A DNA stretch of 38,736 nt from Pseudomonadota bacterium (GCA_027618655.1 JAQCEL010000011.1:1-38736); one strand, 5' to 3'. Numbered from the stretch's first letter, positions 1 to 8,503 are shown. Program-made: numbers and translations. The notes: generated by a model from the sequence alone, not told the origin.

Positions 1-455
1 CAAACGCGGCGGAGCTCATCGAGGGACGATTCGATCAATCCCTGGCGAAACGGAGGATCGAGAAAAATCACGTTGAAGGCGCTCGGCGTATTGGTTCTCA
101 GCCAACTTAGCGCGTCTACATTCAAGATCTGCGCATTTTCGGCAGCCAGTCGAACGATTTGGTGACGTAATAAATCGATTGTTGGGCTGTGATTATCGAT
201 GAAGGTCGCCGCTTCGGCGCCGCGCGAAAGCGCTTCAATGCCGAGGACACCGGTGCCACTGAATAAATCGAGACAGCGGGCCCCGGGCAAATAAGGGCTA
301 AGCCAATTGAACAGCGTCTCGCGCACTCGATCCGGACTGGGGCGTAAGGTGTCGTTGTTCGCGACCAACAATTTGCGGCCGCGCCACTTGCCACTGATGA
401 TTCTAATTTGTCCGAGCGTACTAAGTCGCGACGAACTTTGCTTTCGTCTAGCCAT
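1..455 (-). CDS. rsmD: 16S rRNA (guanine966-N2)-methyltransferase RsmD, 3' end cut by window edge
   Basis: RsmD methylates G966 of 16S rRNA during 30S assembly, using S-adenosylmethionine. Translating leftward from the ATG at 455 gives about 151 residues before the window ends. The visible RsmD features are an N-terminal stretch with IRIISGKWRGRK, then TLRPSPDRVRETLFNWL, the SAM-binding LDLFSGTGVLGIEALSRGA, and the catalytic DPPF motif near the end. A full-length RsmD is about 185-200 residues, so roughly the last 40 lie outside. The protein starts with a short basic extension (MARRKQSSSR), as is usual. It is followed upstream by the M16 peptidase pair on the same strand, the arrangement also seen in Pseudomonas. 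Identity is secure; only the C-terminus is unseen. Confidence 0.95.
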   Translation of the reverse strand, partial: MARRKQSSSRLSTLGQIRIISGKWRGRKLLVANNDTLRPSPDRVRETLFNWLSPYLPGARCLDLFSGTGVLGIEALSRGAEAATFIDNHSPTIDLLRHQIVRLAAENAQILNVDALSWLRTNTPSAFNVIFLDPPFRQGLIESSLDELRRV

Positions 456-506
456 TAGTTGATGGGAGTTCACGCATTGAGCGCGGCTTCCAATCTAGTC
501 TCACAT

Positions 507-1826
507 TCAGTTCTCGTCGGCTTTTGATTTACCAACAACAACCAGGACCATTTTTTCCAAGGCGAGCCGGCGGTTGAACGCAGACCGGACGTCTTTGATC
601 GTGACTGCATCCACGAAACTTTCAAACGTGTTCAAATAATCCAGCGGCAATTCGTAAAATCCGATCATGGACACGTACTCAAGTGTTTTTGAGTTACCGG
701 ATATGCGCAATGGAAAGCTACCGATTAAATTTTGTTTCGCCGCCTTCAACGCTTCGGCGCTTGGACCGGTCGCGATGAATTTTCTAATTTCTTCGCGCAT
801 TACGCTTATCGCCTCGTCTGATTGCGAGTTATCAGTCTGGAGAGAGGCTGTGAAGGGCCCGAGTTCCGCCATCGGCGAAAAATTGCTCCCGACACTGTAT
901 GACAATCCGCGTTTCTCCCTGACTTCGTCAAACAAAATGGAAACTAATCCGCTGCCGCCAAGTACGTGATTGCCAACTAACAAGGCGAAATAGTCCTCGT
1001 CACCACGCTTTAGTCCGGGTTGTCCCAGTATTACGTGGCTCTGAATTGACGGAAAGTCGATTCGTTGCTCGCTCGATTCGGTGAGCGTCATAACGGATTT
1101 AGTTGCGGGAGCTTTGTCACCCGCTTCGAGGTTTGCGGTTAATCGTGACACAAGGTCTTCAGCTTGCGCGCGTGTGAGTGCTCCCACGATAGCCACCGTG
1201 ACATTTTTTGCGACATAGTATCGGCGGTGAAAGGCGTGCACGTTTTCGATGCTGATCGCTGCAACGGACAATTCCGTGCCGGACACCGGCGATCCATACG
1301 GGTGTGCGCCATAGATTTGTTTGAAAAACGCGTTGTTCGCAATCGCCGCCGGCGATTGCTGCTCGCGTTTGATTCCAATCAGTTGATTCGCCCGTTCGCG
1401 TTCGAATGCGTCCTTATCAAATCGAGGCTTACTCAATGCCAATTCCATTAAAGCTAGAGCCGGACGTGCATATTCGTCGTCGCTTAAAGTGCGCAATGAG
1501 ATCCACGACATGTCGCGCATCGCGCCAGTCGAGAGCATGGCGCCGGTTCCGGCAAGCTGCTCGCTAAAAGCATTGGCGTCATATTCTCCTGCACCTTCGC
1601 TGATCAACTGTCCGACCAACTGAGCCAAACCCGCTTTTCCGTCGTCGCGCGCGCTCCCCGCCGAAAACACGAAGCGTACGTCGACCATTGGGATTTCGGG
1701 TGCAGGAACAAAATACACGCGTGCGCCATTATTGGTAACCCAGTGCTGGATTTCTGGAATCGCACTAGCGGTTTGCGCGAAAAGAAGTAAGGTGCAAAAA
1801 AAGCTGGTTAGCCGGGTAAATTTCAT
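507..1826 (-). CDS. Secreted M16-family protein lacking the zinc motif (non-catalytic partner)
   Basis: About 439 residues. The N-terminus is a clear signal peptide (MKFTRLTSFFCTLLLFAQTASA, probable cleavage after ASA), so the protein acts in the periplasm or outer envelope. The body has the two-repeat M16 (pitrilysin/processing-peptidase) fold, with the typical glycine-rich DEVREKRGLSYSVGS region in the second half. Where active members have HxxEH, this one reads GLAQLVGQLISEG, so the zinc ligands are missing and it is probably catalytically inactive. It lies directly downstream of an active M16 gene, only 4 bases after its stop, which fits the known heterodimeric arrangement of one active and one inactive subunit. 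The ATG at 1826 is preferred over one at 1844 because it gives a clean signal peptide and follows a GGGGGA ribosome site. Confidence 0.88.
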   Translation of the reverse strand: MKFTRLTSFFCTLLLFAQTASAIPEIQHWVTNNGARVYFVPAPEIPMVDVRFVFSAGSARDDGKAGLAQLVGQLISEGAGEYDANAFSEQLAGTGAMLSTGAMRDMSWISLRTLSDDEYARPALALMELALSKPRFDKDAFERERANQLIGIKREQQSPAAIANNAFFKQIYGAHPYGSPVSGTELSVAAISIENVHAFHRRYYVAKNVTVAIVGALTRAQAEDLVSRLTANLEAGDKAPATKSVMTLTESSEQRIDFPSIQSHVILGQPGLKRGDEDYFALLVGNHVLGGSGLVSILFDEVREKRGLSYSVGSNFSPMAELGPFTASLQTDNSQSDEAISVMREEIRKFIATGPSAEALKAAKQNLIGSFPLRISGNSKTLEYVSMIGFYELPLDYLNTFESFVDAVTIKDVRSAFNRRLALEKMVLVVVGKSKADEN

Positions 1827-1830
1827 TCGG

Positions 1831-3177
1831 CTATTCCCCCGCACCAGGCAACAACTTAGCGACGGTTAATTGCGACGGGACGAGATATTTTTTCGCTACC
1901 TCGCGTACTTGATCAGGGGTCACGCGTTTGATGTTTGCTACGTATTCATCGTTCAAACGCCAATCGAGTCCGACGGATTCCAAGGTTCCGATGATTAGGC
2001 CTTGGTAAAATATTGAATCACGCTCGTAGATGCTATCTGCTACCACTTGAGTTTTTATGCGCTCTAATTCTGCGTTCGACGGTGGGTCTTTTTGCAATTT
2101 CTCGATCTCATCAATTATCGCCTGCTCTACTGCTTCAAGCGTGTGCTTACCTGCAGGCGCTGCACTGAAACTAAATAAATCGGGTAATCGCGACGTTGAG
2201 GAGTAACTTGCGGATACTTGTGCCGCTATTCGTGAATCGCGAATGAGGCGCTGCGTAAGACGTGCGCTCGGCCCACCATCAAGGGTCTCGGACAGCACGT
2301 CCAGGGCGTAGATCTCCCACTCAGCGACTCCTCCCTCCTCAGACACACTGTTGAGGACCGGCGTTTTATAGCCCATATATAAGTAAGGAACGCGCGTTTT
2401 ATCGCTCGTGACCGTGACTGTTTTCTTGCCGTGTTGTTCGACCTCGGGGCGCAAGCGCGTCGGTTTCACACTTTCGCGCTTTAGCGAACCAAAGTGCTTT
2501 ATCGCCAACGCATTGACCGCCGCCGGGTCGACATCGCCAACAACGACTACGGTTGCGTTATCCGGTGCATACCATCGCTGATACCATTTCTTTAAATCGG
2601 CTACGTCCATCGCTTGAATATCTGCGGCCCATCCGATAACCGGTTGCCGGTAAGGACTCGTTTGGAATGCGACAGCATGTGCTGATTCACCGAGTAAAGC
2701 TTGTGGGTTGTCGTCCGTTCTTAACCGGCGTTCCTCTAATACCACTTTGATTTCGCTTTTGAATTCCGACTCTGACAACAACAAGTTACGCATCCGGTCC
2801 GCTTCTAATTCGAAGCTAAGGCCGACATTCTCCGCTGCCCACGTTTGGAAGTACGCCGTATAGTCGGTGCTCGTAAAAGCATTCTCATCACCACCTTTAG
2901 CCGCGACTATTTCCGAGAAGGCTCCAGGTGCGATTTTTTCCGTGCCTTTGAACATCATATGCTCCAACGCGTGTGAGACGCCGGTTATTCCATCGTATTC
3001 GAAACTCGATCCAATTTTGTACCAGACTTGTACGACCGCGACGGGTGCGCGGTGATCTTCTTGGACAATGAGTTTAAGGCCATTGTCGAGCATGAATTCG
3101 TGGGTTCTATCGTTTGCTAAAGCGGGCGCGGCAAGCGTCAGAAAGAACAGGAGAATCGGACTATCAGAAAAGCGCAA
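1831..3177 (-). CDS. Secreted M16-family zinc peptidase (catalytic subunit)
   Basis: About 449 residues. This is a pitrilysin-family metallopeptidase with the inverted zinc motif HALEH (His69, Glu72, His73 from the chosen start) and the downstream glutamate region VVLEERRLRTDDNP. A signal peptide (LRFSDSPILLFFLTLAAPALA) predicts export, so it probably degrades peptides in the periplasm. The second M16 domain holds the RLTQRLIRDSRIAAQVSASY segment typical of substrate binding. I place the start at the TTG at 3177 because GGAG sits 8 bases before it and it begins the signal peptide. A longer reading to 3255 adds 26 unrelated residues. The inactive paralogue follows 4 bases after the stop, presumably as its partner. 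Substrate is unknown; the family assignment is firm. Confidence 0.92.
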   Translation of the reverse strand: MRFSDSPILLFFLTLAAPALANDRTHEFMLDNGLKLIVQEDHRAPVAVVQVWYKIGSSFEYDGITGVSHALEHMMFKGTEKIAPGAFSEIVAAKGGDENAFTSTDYTAYFQTWAAENVGLSFELEADRMRNLLLSESEFKSEIKVVLEERRLRTDDNPQALLGESAHAVAFQTSPYRQPVIGWAADIQAMDVADLKKWYQRWYAPDNATVVVVGDVDPAAVNALAIKHFGSLKRESVKPTRLRPEVEQHGKKTVTVTSDKTRVPYLYMGYKTPVLNSVSEEGGVAEWEIYALDVLSETLDGGPSARLTQRLIRDSRIAAQVSASYSSTSRLPDLFSFSAAPAGKHTLEAVEQAIIDEIEKLQKDPPSNAELERIKTQVVADSIYERDSIFYQGLIIGTLESVGLDWRLNDEYVANIKRVTPDQVREVAKKYLVPSQLTVAKLLPGAGE

Positions 3178-3344
3178 ATGTTGTACTCCACAATTAATGT
3201 TCGTGCGTGTGACACTTGACCGTAGACACCGCACTTCGGTTCCCGATAATGGCACAGCTTCATGGGGGTGGTAGGATATCTCATTCGCCAGTGACGCAAC
3301 ACCATTGGAAGTTTTAACTAGTTAGTTAGGAACAAGATTCGCGA

Positions 3345-4277
3345 ATGTTCAAACGTTTAGCAGAAGGAATTTCGCGCACGCGCGACAGTCTCCTCGGTGG
3401 ACTGAAAGCCGTGCTCGGAAAGAAAACCCGCATCGATGACACAACGTTAGAGACACTGGAATCAACCTTGCTAACCGCGGATTGTGGCGTTGAAACGACG
3501 GCACGAATTGTTCATTTGATAAAATCACGCGGGCTGGACAATGATCAATCGTTGCTCAGTCTTGTTACCAACGAGATGACTGAACTGTTGCGCGAGGTTG
3601 AAGCACCGTTGGTACCGAGTAGGCAAACAGCTGGGCCCTTTATTATTCTCGTTGTTGGCGTAAACGGCGCAGGCAAGACGACTACGATTGCAAAGATGGG
3701 TAGGCGTTTTAAAACTGCGGGTCTCAGTGTCATGTTTGCCGCTGGAGACACGTTTCGCGCCGCTGCAGTGGAGCAATTGTGCATTTGGGGCGAACGTCTA
3801 GACATTCCTGTTATTAAGCAAGGCAGCGGCGCTGATCCTGCATCAGTGATCTTCGATGCATGTACGGCCGCGACCTCGAGAGGTGTCGATGTCCTCATTG
3901 CTGATACAGCGGGCAGGTTGCAGACCCAAACGAATCTGATGGCGGAACTCGAAAAGGTAAAGCGTGTGGTAAGAAAATTCGATGCCAACGCCCCGCACGA
4001 GACGATGCTCATTGTCGACGCGACGATGGGACAAAATGCGCTTTCGCAAGCGAAACTATTTCACGAACAAATTGAGCTTGATTCGATTTCGTTAACGAAA
4101 CTCGATGGTACGGCGAAGGGTGGAATTTTATTCGCTCTCGTTAGTGCCTTGAAATTACCGATTCGGTTTATAGGCGTCGGTGAAGCATTCGAAGATTTAC
4201 AGGCTTTTTCGGCAGAGGAATTTGCTCGAGCAATGCTTAGCGACTCTTCGCTGGAAACGAAAGCAGCCGAGCAATGA
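3345..4277 (+). CDS. ftsY: Signal recognition particle receptor FtsY
   Basis: GTPase that docks ribosome-SRP complexes at the membrane for co-translational insertion of membrane proteins. The 310 residues cover the NG domain: four-helix N domain (about 1-95), P-loop GVNGAGKTTT (105-114), DTFRAAA (135-141), DTAGRLQT (187-194) and TKLDGTAKGG (251-260), then the closing FIGVGEAFEDLQAF. The long acidic A domain of the E. coli protein is absent, as in many short FtsY proteins. The N-terminal MFKRLAEGISRTRDSL helix is the usual membrane-contact helix. The stop overlaps the ftsE start by four bases (ATGA), so ftsY-ftsE are translationally coupled. It is transcribed divergently from the M16 peptidases. 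Confidence 0.97.
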   Translation: MFKRLAEGISRTRDSLLGGLKAVLGKKTRIDDTTLETLESTLLTADCGVETTARIVHLIKSRGLDNDQSLLSLVTNEMTELLREVEAPLVPSRQTAGPFIILVVGVNGAGKTTTIAKMGRRFKTAGLSVMFAAGDTFRAAAVEQLCIWGERLDIPVIKQGSGADPASVIFDACTAATSRGVDVLIADTAGRLQTQTNLMAELEKVKRVVRKFDANAPHETMLIVDATMGQNALSQAKLFHEQIELDSISLTKLDGTAKGGILFALVSALKLPIRFIGVGEAFEDLQAFSAEEFARAMLSDSSLETKAAEQ

Positions 4278-4933
4278 TTCGCTTTGATGGCGTTTATAAA
4301 ACCTACCGAAATCGACATGAAGCGCTAAGGAACGTTTCATTCGACATTGACAAAGGCGAATTCGTGTTTCTAACCGGGCGCTCAGGTGCGGGGAAGAGCA
4401 CCTTGCTGCGTTTAATCGCTTTAATGGAACATGCGTCGCGCGGTGAAGTGCTTGTTGGTGGGCGAAATCTACAACGACTTCCGCGTCGGGAGATCCCCTA
4501 TTACCGGCGCCAAGTCGGTTTAATATTTCAAGAGCATCGTTTATTGCCTGATAGGTCGGTGTTCGAAAATGTCTCGTTGCCGTTAATGGTCGCCGGCTAT
4601 CGCACCTCAGAGACTCAGAAAAGAGTCCGCGCGGCGTTAGATAAGGTTGGACTATTAGGCAAAGAGGCGAGTTCTCCACGAACATTGTCGGCTGGAGAGC
4701 AGCAGCGGGTCGGAATCGCTCGCGCCGTAGTCAACCGACCGCAAATCTTGCTCGCGGACGAACCCACAGGAAATTTAGATATTGGCTTGTCGTTAGATAT
4801 CTTGAATTTGTTTACCCAATTCAACGACGTTGGTGTCACCGTGTTAATAGCAACGCACAATCTGGACTTGCTCCAACAGCGGAAACATCGTCGGCTGGCG
4901 CTCGTGTCCGGTGAGCTGCGCGCCTCGGCGTGA
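4274..4933 (+). CDS. ftsE: Cell-division ABC transporter ATP-binding protein FtsE
   Basis: ATPase partner of FtsX. In other bacteria FtsEX sits at the septum and switches on periplasmic murein hydrolases through EnvC-type activators. The 219 residues are a complete ABC domain: Walker A GRSGAGKST (35-43), Q-loop FQEHRLLP (about 85-92), signature LSAGEQQR (138-145) and Walker B LLADEPTGNLD (159-169), followed by the switch histidine in ATHNLDLL. The length matches the family (about 220). The start overlaps the end of ftsY by 4 bases. The ATPase looks intact even though the ftsX that follows is broken, which is hard to reconcile with a working FtsEX complex if the sequence is correct. Confidence 0.97.
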   Translation: MIRFDGVYKTYRNRHEALRNVSFDIDKGEFVFLTGRSGAGKSTLLRLIALMEHASRGEVLVGGRNLQRLPRREIPYYRRQVGLIFQEHRLLPDRSVFENVSLPLMVAGYRTSETQKRVRAALDKVGLLGKEASSPRTLSAGEQQRVGIARAVVNRPQILLADEPTGNLDIGLSLDILNLFTQFNDVGVTVLIATHNLDLLQQRKHRRLALVSGELRASA

Positions 4934-4991
4934 TCTGAATTTAAGTTTGTCGTCATGGCGCAAGCGATCCAGAACAACAATAGGCGACAAA

Positions 4992-5829
4992 ATGGGAGCG
5001 CTATCGCTAGCTAGCTGGCTGCGTCAGCATCAAGCTTCCGTAGTCGAGGCCTGGGTTAATTTTAGTGCTGACCGCGCGGCGAACTTGGTGAGCATATTAG
5101 TGATTAGTGTAACGTTCGCTATGCCACTGCTACTTCACGTCGCGCATCACAATGTGACTGCAGTGCTTGGACAATTAGGTTCTAGTTCGCAAGCAACACT
5201 GTTTATGGATCGCGACGCGACACTTGAGGAGGCGAACAAACTCGCAAACCGGTTGCGTTCGGATCAGCGGCTTGGTGAGATCACGCTAATTGATAAGGCA
5301 TCTGCGCTTGCAGAGTTCTCGGAAATATCCGGTTTGCAGACAGCGATCGGGTCACTCCCGACAAACCCACTGCCGCATAGCTTGGTGATATTGGGTACGG
5401 AAATTGAAGGCAATTTCCGTACTAGTGTCACGTTGCGTTGCAGTTTTTACGTTCATTCTCGGCCTTGGGATTGTACTGATCACAGCGAACACGATTAAAG
5501 AGAGCATTTTCAGTAGGCGAGCAGAAATCGAAGTATTCAGATTATGCGGCGCAACGGATGGGTTTGTACGGCGACCGCTTTTATATCGCGGCGCACTTCA
5601 AGGTCTGGCCGGAGCTTTAGTCGCCATTATCGTTGTCTTTTGCGCGATTGCGGTGCTCAAGTTTCCAGCCGAAACCCTTCGAAATATTTACGACTCTGAA
5701 TTGCAACTGTTGAATCTGCCAAGCTTTTCCATTGTGTCAGCGTTATTCCTTGGCGCCGCTCTCGGCTGGGCGGGGGCGTGGCACGCGGTGTCATTACATA
5801 TGCGCCGATTAGACGTGCTTGAGTTATAA
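4992..5829 (+). pseudogene. ftsX: Cell-division protein FtsX, broken by internal deletion and frameshift
   Basis: FtsX is the membrane subunit that couples FtsE ATP hydrolysis to septal peptidoglycan hydrolases. The first frame, from ATG 4992 (or GTG 4911), gives the cytoplasmic N-terminus, the first membrane helix (NLVSILVISVTFAMPLLL) and half of the periplasmic domain up to LPTNPLPHSLVILG near 5395. It then runs into unrelated residues and stops at 5498. The rest of FtsX lies in another frame from about 5425 to 5829: VAVFTFILGLGIVLITANTI, the conserved EIEVFRLCGATDGFVRRP, and two more membrane helices, ending RRLDVLEL. Compared with E. coli FtsX, about 40 residues of the late periplasmic domain are missing between the two parts. 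The break falls at a perfect hairpin (5395-5422). It is either a real lesion or an assembly fault. Confidence 0.85.
5395..5422. repeat. Perfect 11-bp inverted repeat at the ftsX break point
   Basis: GTACGGAAATT (5395-5405), a 6-base loop GAAGGC, then AATTTCCGTAC (5412-5422). The arms are exact reverse complements. The hairpin sits exactly where homology to FtsX jumps frame and about 40 codons disappear. Inverted repeats of this kind can arise by template switching during replication, or can mislead assembly. A regulatory role inside ftsX is less likely. Confidence 0.9.
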
Positions 5830-5903
5830 GTCCGACGGTCCTGGATGGCTGTGCTGAAAACCGCATTAAAGCCACCCTCACGCTTCCTGAACTTAATTCG
5901 TTA

Positions 5904-5930
5904 TTAGCACTCTCACTTGTCGAGTGCTAA
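5904..5930 (+). promoter_or_regulatory. CIRCE element (HrcA operator) upstream of rpoH
   Basis: TTAGCACTC, nine bases, GAGTGCTAA: an exact match to the CIRCE consensus bound by the heat-shock repressor HrcA. It ends 40 bases before the rpoH start codon. A plausible sigma70 promoter overlaps it: TTAGCA (5904-5909), 18 bases, TAATAT (5928-5933). Bound repressor would then block RNA polymerase. AAAGGAG at 5954-5960 is the rpoH ribosome site. The operator match is direct observation; the promoter and the control of rpoH by HrcA are inferences. hrcA itself is not in the window. Confidence 0.93.
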
Positions 5931-5970
5931 TATTGGCTCATAACCGGAATTTGAAAGGAGCACCAAACTC

Positions 5971-6849
5971 ATGACAACTGCGCTCGGACTGCAAATCCCA
6001 CAGCCAATCGGATCTTTGGAGGCATACATCGGGGCCGTAAATCTCGTACCGATGCTGACTTTGGAAGAAGAACAAGCACTCGCGAATCAATTTCGTGAAA
6101 GCGGCGATCTTGATGCTGCGCGGCGCTTAGTCATGTCGCATTTACGCTTTGTAGTAAGAGTCGCACGGGGCTACTCCGGCTACGGTCTTGCACAAGGTGA
6201 CCTCATTCAAGAAGGCAACATTGGCCTGATGAAAGCAGTGAAGCGCTTCGACCCGACCGTCGGGGTTAGATTAGTCTCGTTCGCGGTTCATTGGGTACGC
6301 GCCGAAATGCACGAGTTCATTCTGCGAAACTGGCGCATCGTCAAAGTCGCAACAACCAAATCGCAACGCAAGTTATTCTTCAATCTTCGCAGTTCAAAGA
6401 AACGTCTAGGCTGGATGAATCTCGAGGAAGTTAACGCCATCGCAAGCGACCTTAATGTCGATCCAAAAGAAGTTCTGCTCATGGAGGAACGTTTAAGCGC
6501 CCGCGATGCTTCATTCGATATCAATCCAGCTGACGACGATGAACACGTTGCCCCTGTCGCGTATTTTGCCGATTCGAGATTCGAGCCGTCTCAACAACTG
6601 GAGGCGTTGGAAACCGGTGCTGACGAGAAAGATCAATTACTCAAGGCGATTGGTAAACTCGATGAACGTAGCCGGGACATAGTCACGAGGCGTTGGTTAT
6701 CGGAACCAAAAGATACGCTTCAGACACTTGCTGAAAAATACTCCGTGTCTGCGGAGCGGATCCGTCAAATCGAAAAAAGTGCTTTTGCGTGCTTACGCGG
6801 AGAATTAGCCGATCCGCTGCTGTTATCCGACACAAATACGGGCGTTTAA
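5971..6849 (+). CDS. rpoH: Heat-shock sigma factor RpoH (sigma-32)
   Basis: Alternative sigma factor that directs RNA polymerase to heat-shock promoters. The 292 residues show region 2 (DLIQEGNIGLMKAVKRFDP, about 77-95, and FAVHWVRAEMHEFILRN), the RpoH-box QRKLFFNLR (132-140) that separates RpoH from other sigma factors, and a region 4 helix-turn-helix near the end (LQTLAEKYSVSAERIRQIEKSAF). The length is normal for the family (about 285-290). AAAGGAG lies 10 bases before the ATG. A perfect CIRCE lies upstream, suggesting repression by HrcA in addition to the protein-level control known for RpoH. It follows ftsX by 141 bases, as in Pseudomonas and E. coli, but has its own promoter region. It converges with a membrane protein gene whose stop lies 3 bases away. 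Confidence 0.98.
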   Translation: MTTALGLQIPQPIGSLEAYIGAVNLVPMLTLEEEQALANQFRESGDLDAARRLVMSHLRFVVRVARGYSGYGLAQGDLIQEGNIGLMKAVKRFDPTVGVRLVSFAVHWVRAEMHEFILRNWRIVKVATTKSQRKLFFNLRSSKKRLGWMNLEEVNAIASDLNVDPKEVLLMEERLSARDASFDINPADDDEHVAPVAYFADSRFEPSQQLEALETGADEKDQLLKAIGKLDERSRDIVTRRWLSEPKDTLQTLAEKYSVSAERIRQIEKSAFACLRGELADPLLLSDTNTGV

Positions 6850-6852
6850 ACG

Positions 6853-7566
6853 TCAGTTGTTATGGGATTTCATCCGCTTATAAACAGAACCAAGATAGAT
6901 AGCTAAAAAAAGCGCGAAGTAGTATTCCTGGGGCTCGCTGAAGCGTAGCTCCAGCGGAAGCTGCGCGATATCGAATAATGACTTTATCCGTTCGGGTAGC
7001 CGAATCAGTATGGCGAGCAGTGCTGTGGGAAGCAACTCGATGCTGGGCCAAAACCAGTAAGACTCCGTGCCGATTGCCGCCCTATGAGATTTCCCGATCA
7101 GCTCGCGCAGCGGCCAGACAACCCCGCCGACTAAAACCCAAATTTCGAGCAGCAGACGCGGTTTTTGATCAAACCAGCTGCTTATGTTGTGTAGGTTCGT
7201 TTCTTCCTGGTCATTTAGCGCTTCTAAGTAGACCGGAGTCCTCCAACCGACCAAATGTTGTCCCCAAGACAACTCCTCACCGGCGAGGTACACGCATCCT
7301 AGCGTTGTTAGTAACATCCAGATCCGGATGCGTACGCTCGGAAGTGCGCTTGCTATGCGCATTAATTTAAAACCGATAATCGCACCAATGATCGAGATCA
7401 CGGGTGTGGCCAGCTCAATAAGGCCGAGTTCGCCGTCGATGAAGCTGCGATAAAACTCTGGCGCCATTATTTTTATTGGAATAATGACGAGGAGCAAAAT
7501 AGGTGGGAACCACAACCACAGCCAGCGCGGTAATCGATCCGTTGCGACACGCGGGAATTCGGTCAT
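6853..7566 (-). CDS. Multi-pass membrane protein of unknown function
   Basis: A 237-residue hydrophobic protein with about six membrane segments (near residues 17-33, 50-66, 82-97, 138-152, 172-188 and 213-228). Between the third and fourth it carries GEELSWGQ and, some 25 residues later, EETNLHNISSWF. I recognise this EELSWGQ...ETNLHN pairing from a widespread family of uncharacterised bacterial membrane proteins, but know no function for it. Conserved acidic and histidine residues beside the membrane could bind metal or form an active site; that is a guess. The gene begins 10 bases after the ctaB stop, so it probably belongs to the end of that transcript. No strong ribosome site is visible, consistent with coupling to ctaB. 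Confidence 0.8.
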   Translation of the reverse strand: MTEFPRVATDRLPRWLWLWFPPILLLVIIPIKIMAPEFYRSFIDGELGLIELATPVISIIGAIIGFKLMRIASALPSVRIRIWMLLTTLGCVYLAGEELSWGQHLVGWRTPVYLEALNDQEETNLHNISSWFDQKPRLLLEIWVLVGGVVWPLRELIGKSHRAAIGTESYWFWPSIELLPTALLAILIRLPERIKSLFDIAQLPLELRFSEPQEYYFALFLAIYLGSVYKRMKSHNN

Positions 7567-7576
7567 CGGATTTGCA

Positions 7577-8503
7577 CTAAGTGCCGTGTACTAGGTCAGT
7601 TAGGTGAGGTAAATAATGGTCAATGAATAGCACGATAAACAATAAGGTCAGATAAATAATTGAATACGTGAACGTTTTTTTCGCAAGTTCGTCGCGATGG
7701 TCGAACATCATGCGGATGACGTAATAAAGAAAAATTGCATCGAGGATGAGTGCTGAAATTAGGTAGAACGTCCCACACATATAAGTGACGTAAGGCAGGA
7801 CGGTCGCTATGGTTAAAACGATCGTATAGAGCAAGATCTGCACGCGAGTAAAATCGACGCCATGCGTGATTGGCAGCATCGGAACACGTGCTTTCGCGTA
7901 CTCTTCGCGACGATAAATCGCGAGCGCCCAAAAATGCGGCGGCGTCCAAGCGAAAATAATTAGAAAAAGTAGCAAGGAATGCGGGTCGACAGAACCTGTG
8001 ACGGCCGTCCAACCCAGGACGGGTGGCGCCGCCCCGGCCGCCCCACCGATGACGATGTTTTGCGGCGTCGCGTGCTTCAAAAACATGGTGTAAATCACCG
8101 CATAGCCGATAAGGGATGCGAATGTAAGAACTGCCGTTAGGACATTCACAAACACAATGAGCAGATACATTGCGAGCGCGCCGATGATTAACGCGAACAT
8201 TAATGCGTGAGATCGCGCTAACTCGCCTTGCGGTAATGGTCTATTTTCCGTTCTCTGCATTAACGCATCGATACGGAATTCAGCGACGTGGTTGATCGCA
8301 GCAGCGGAACCTGCCGCTAAGGCAATTCCAAGCGTGGCAAAAAAGAAAATCTCGAGCGGCACCGCGTCTGGAGTCGCGAGGAGCATGCCAACGATTGCCG
8401 TAAATACGATCAGCATGACGACCCGCGGCTTACACAATGCGAGGTACTCTCGCCAAGCGTGAAATCCGCTCGCTCGTATTGTTGCGTCAGTCATGGTTCG
8501 CAT
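7577..8503 (-). CDS. ctaB: Protoheme IX farnesyltransferase (heme O synthase)
   Basis: Membrane prenyltransferase of the UbiA superfamily that adds a farnesyl group to heme B to make heme O, needed by heme-copper oxidases. The 308 residues contain the first polyprenyl-diphosphate motif as NHVAEFRIDALMQRTENRPLP (about 70-90; DRxxD appears as EFRID), the conserved KHATPQNIVIGGAAGAAPPVLGW segment, and the second motif region WTPPHFWALAIYRREEYAKARVPMLP. Multiple membrane helices are evident. An ATG at 8494 is an alternative start. It is equally called cyoE; the cox context favours ctaB. In related gammaproteobacteria ctaA (heme A synthase) usually precedes it, but here there are only 146 non-coding bases. 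Confidence 0.96.
   Translation of the reverse strand: MRTMTDATIRASGFHAWREYLALCKPRVVMLIVFTAIVGMLLATPDAVPLEIFFFATLGIALAAGSAAAINHVAEFRIDALMQRTENRPLPQGELARSHALMFALIIGALAMYLLIVFVNVLTAVLTFASLIGYAVIYTMFLKHATPQNIVIGGAAGAAPPVLGWTAVTGSVDPHSLLLFLIIFAWTPPHFWALAIYRREEYAKARVPMLPITHGVDFTRVQILLYTIVLTIATVLPYVTYMCGTFYLISALILDAIFLYYVIRMMFDHRDELAKKTFTYSIIYLTLLFIVLFIDHYLPHLTDLVHGT

Noticed and set aside
122-394. Leftward 90-residue open frame inside rsmD
   Set aside because: It is an alternative frame of the rsmD coding sequence, whose own frame shows the SAM and DPPF motifs.
3525-4318. Several leftward open frames opposite ftsY and the ftsE start
   Set aside because: They are antisense shadows of strongly conserved genes and show no domain features or ribosome sites.
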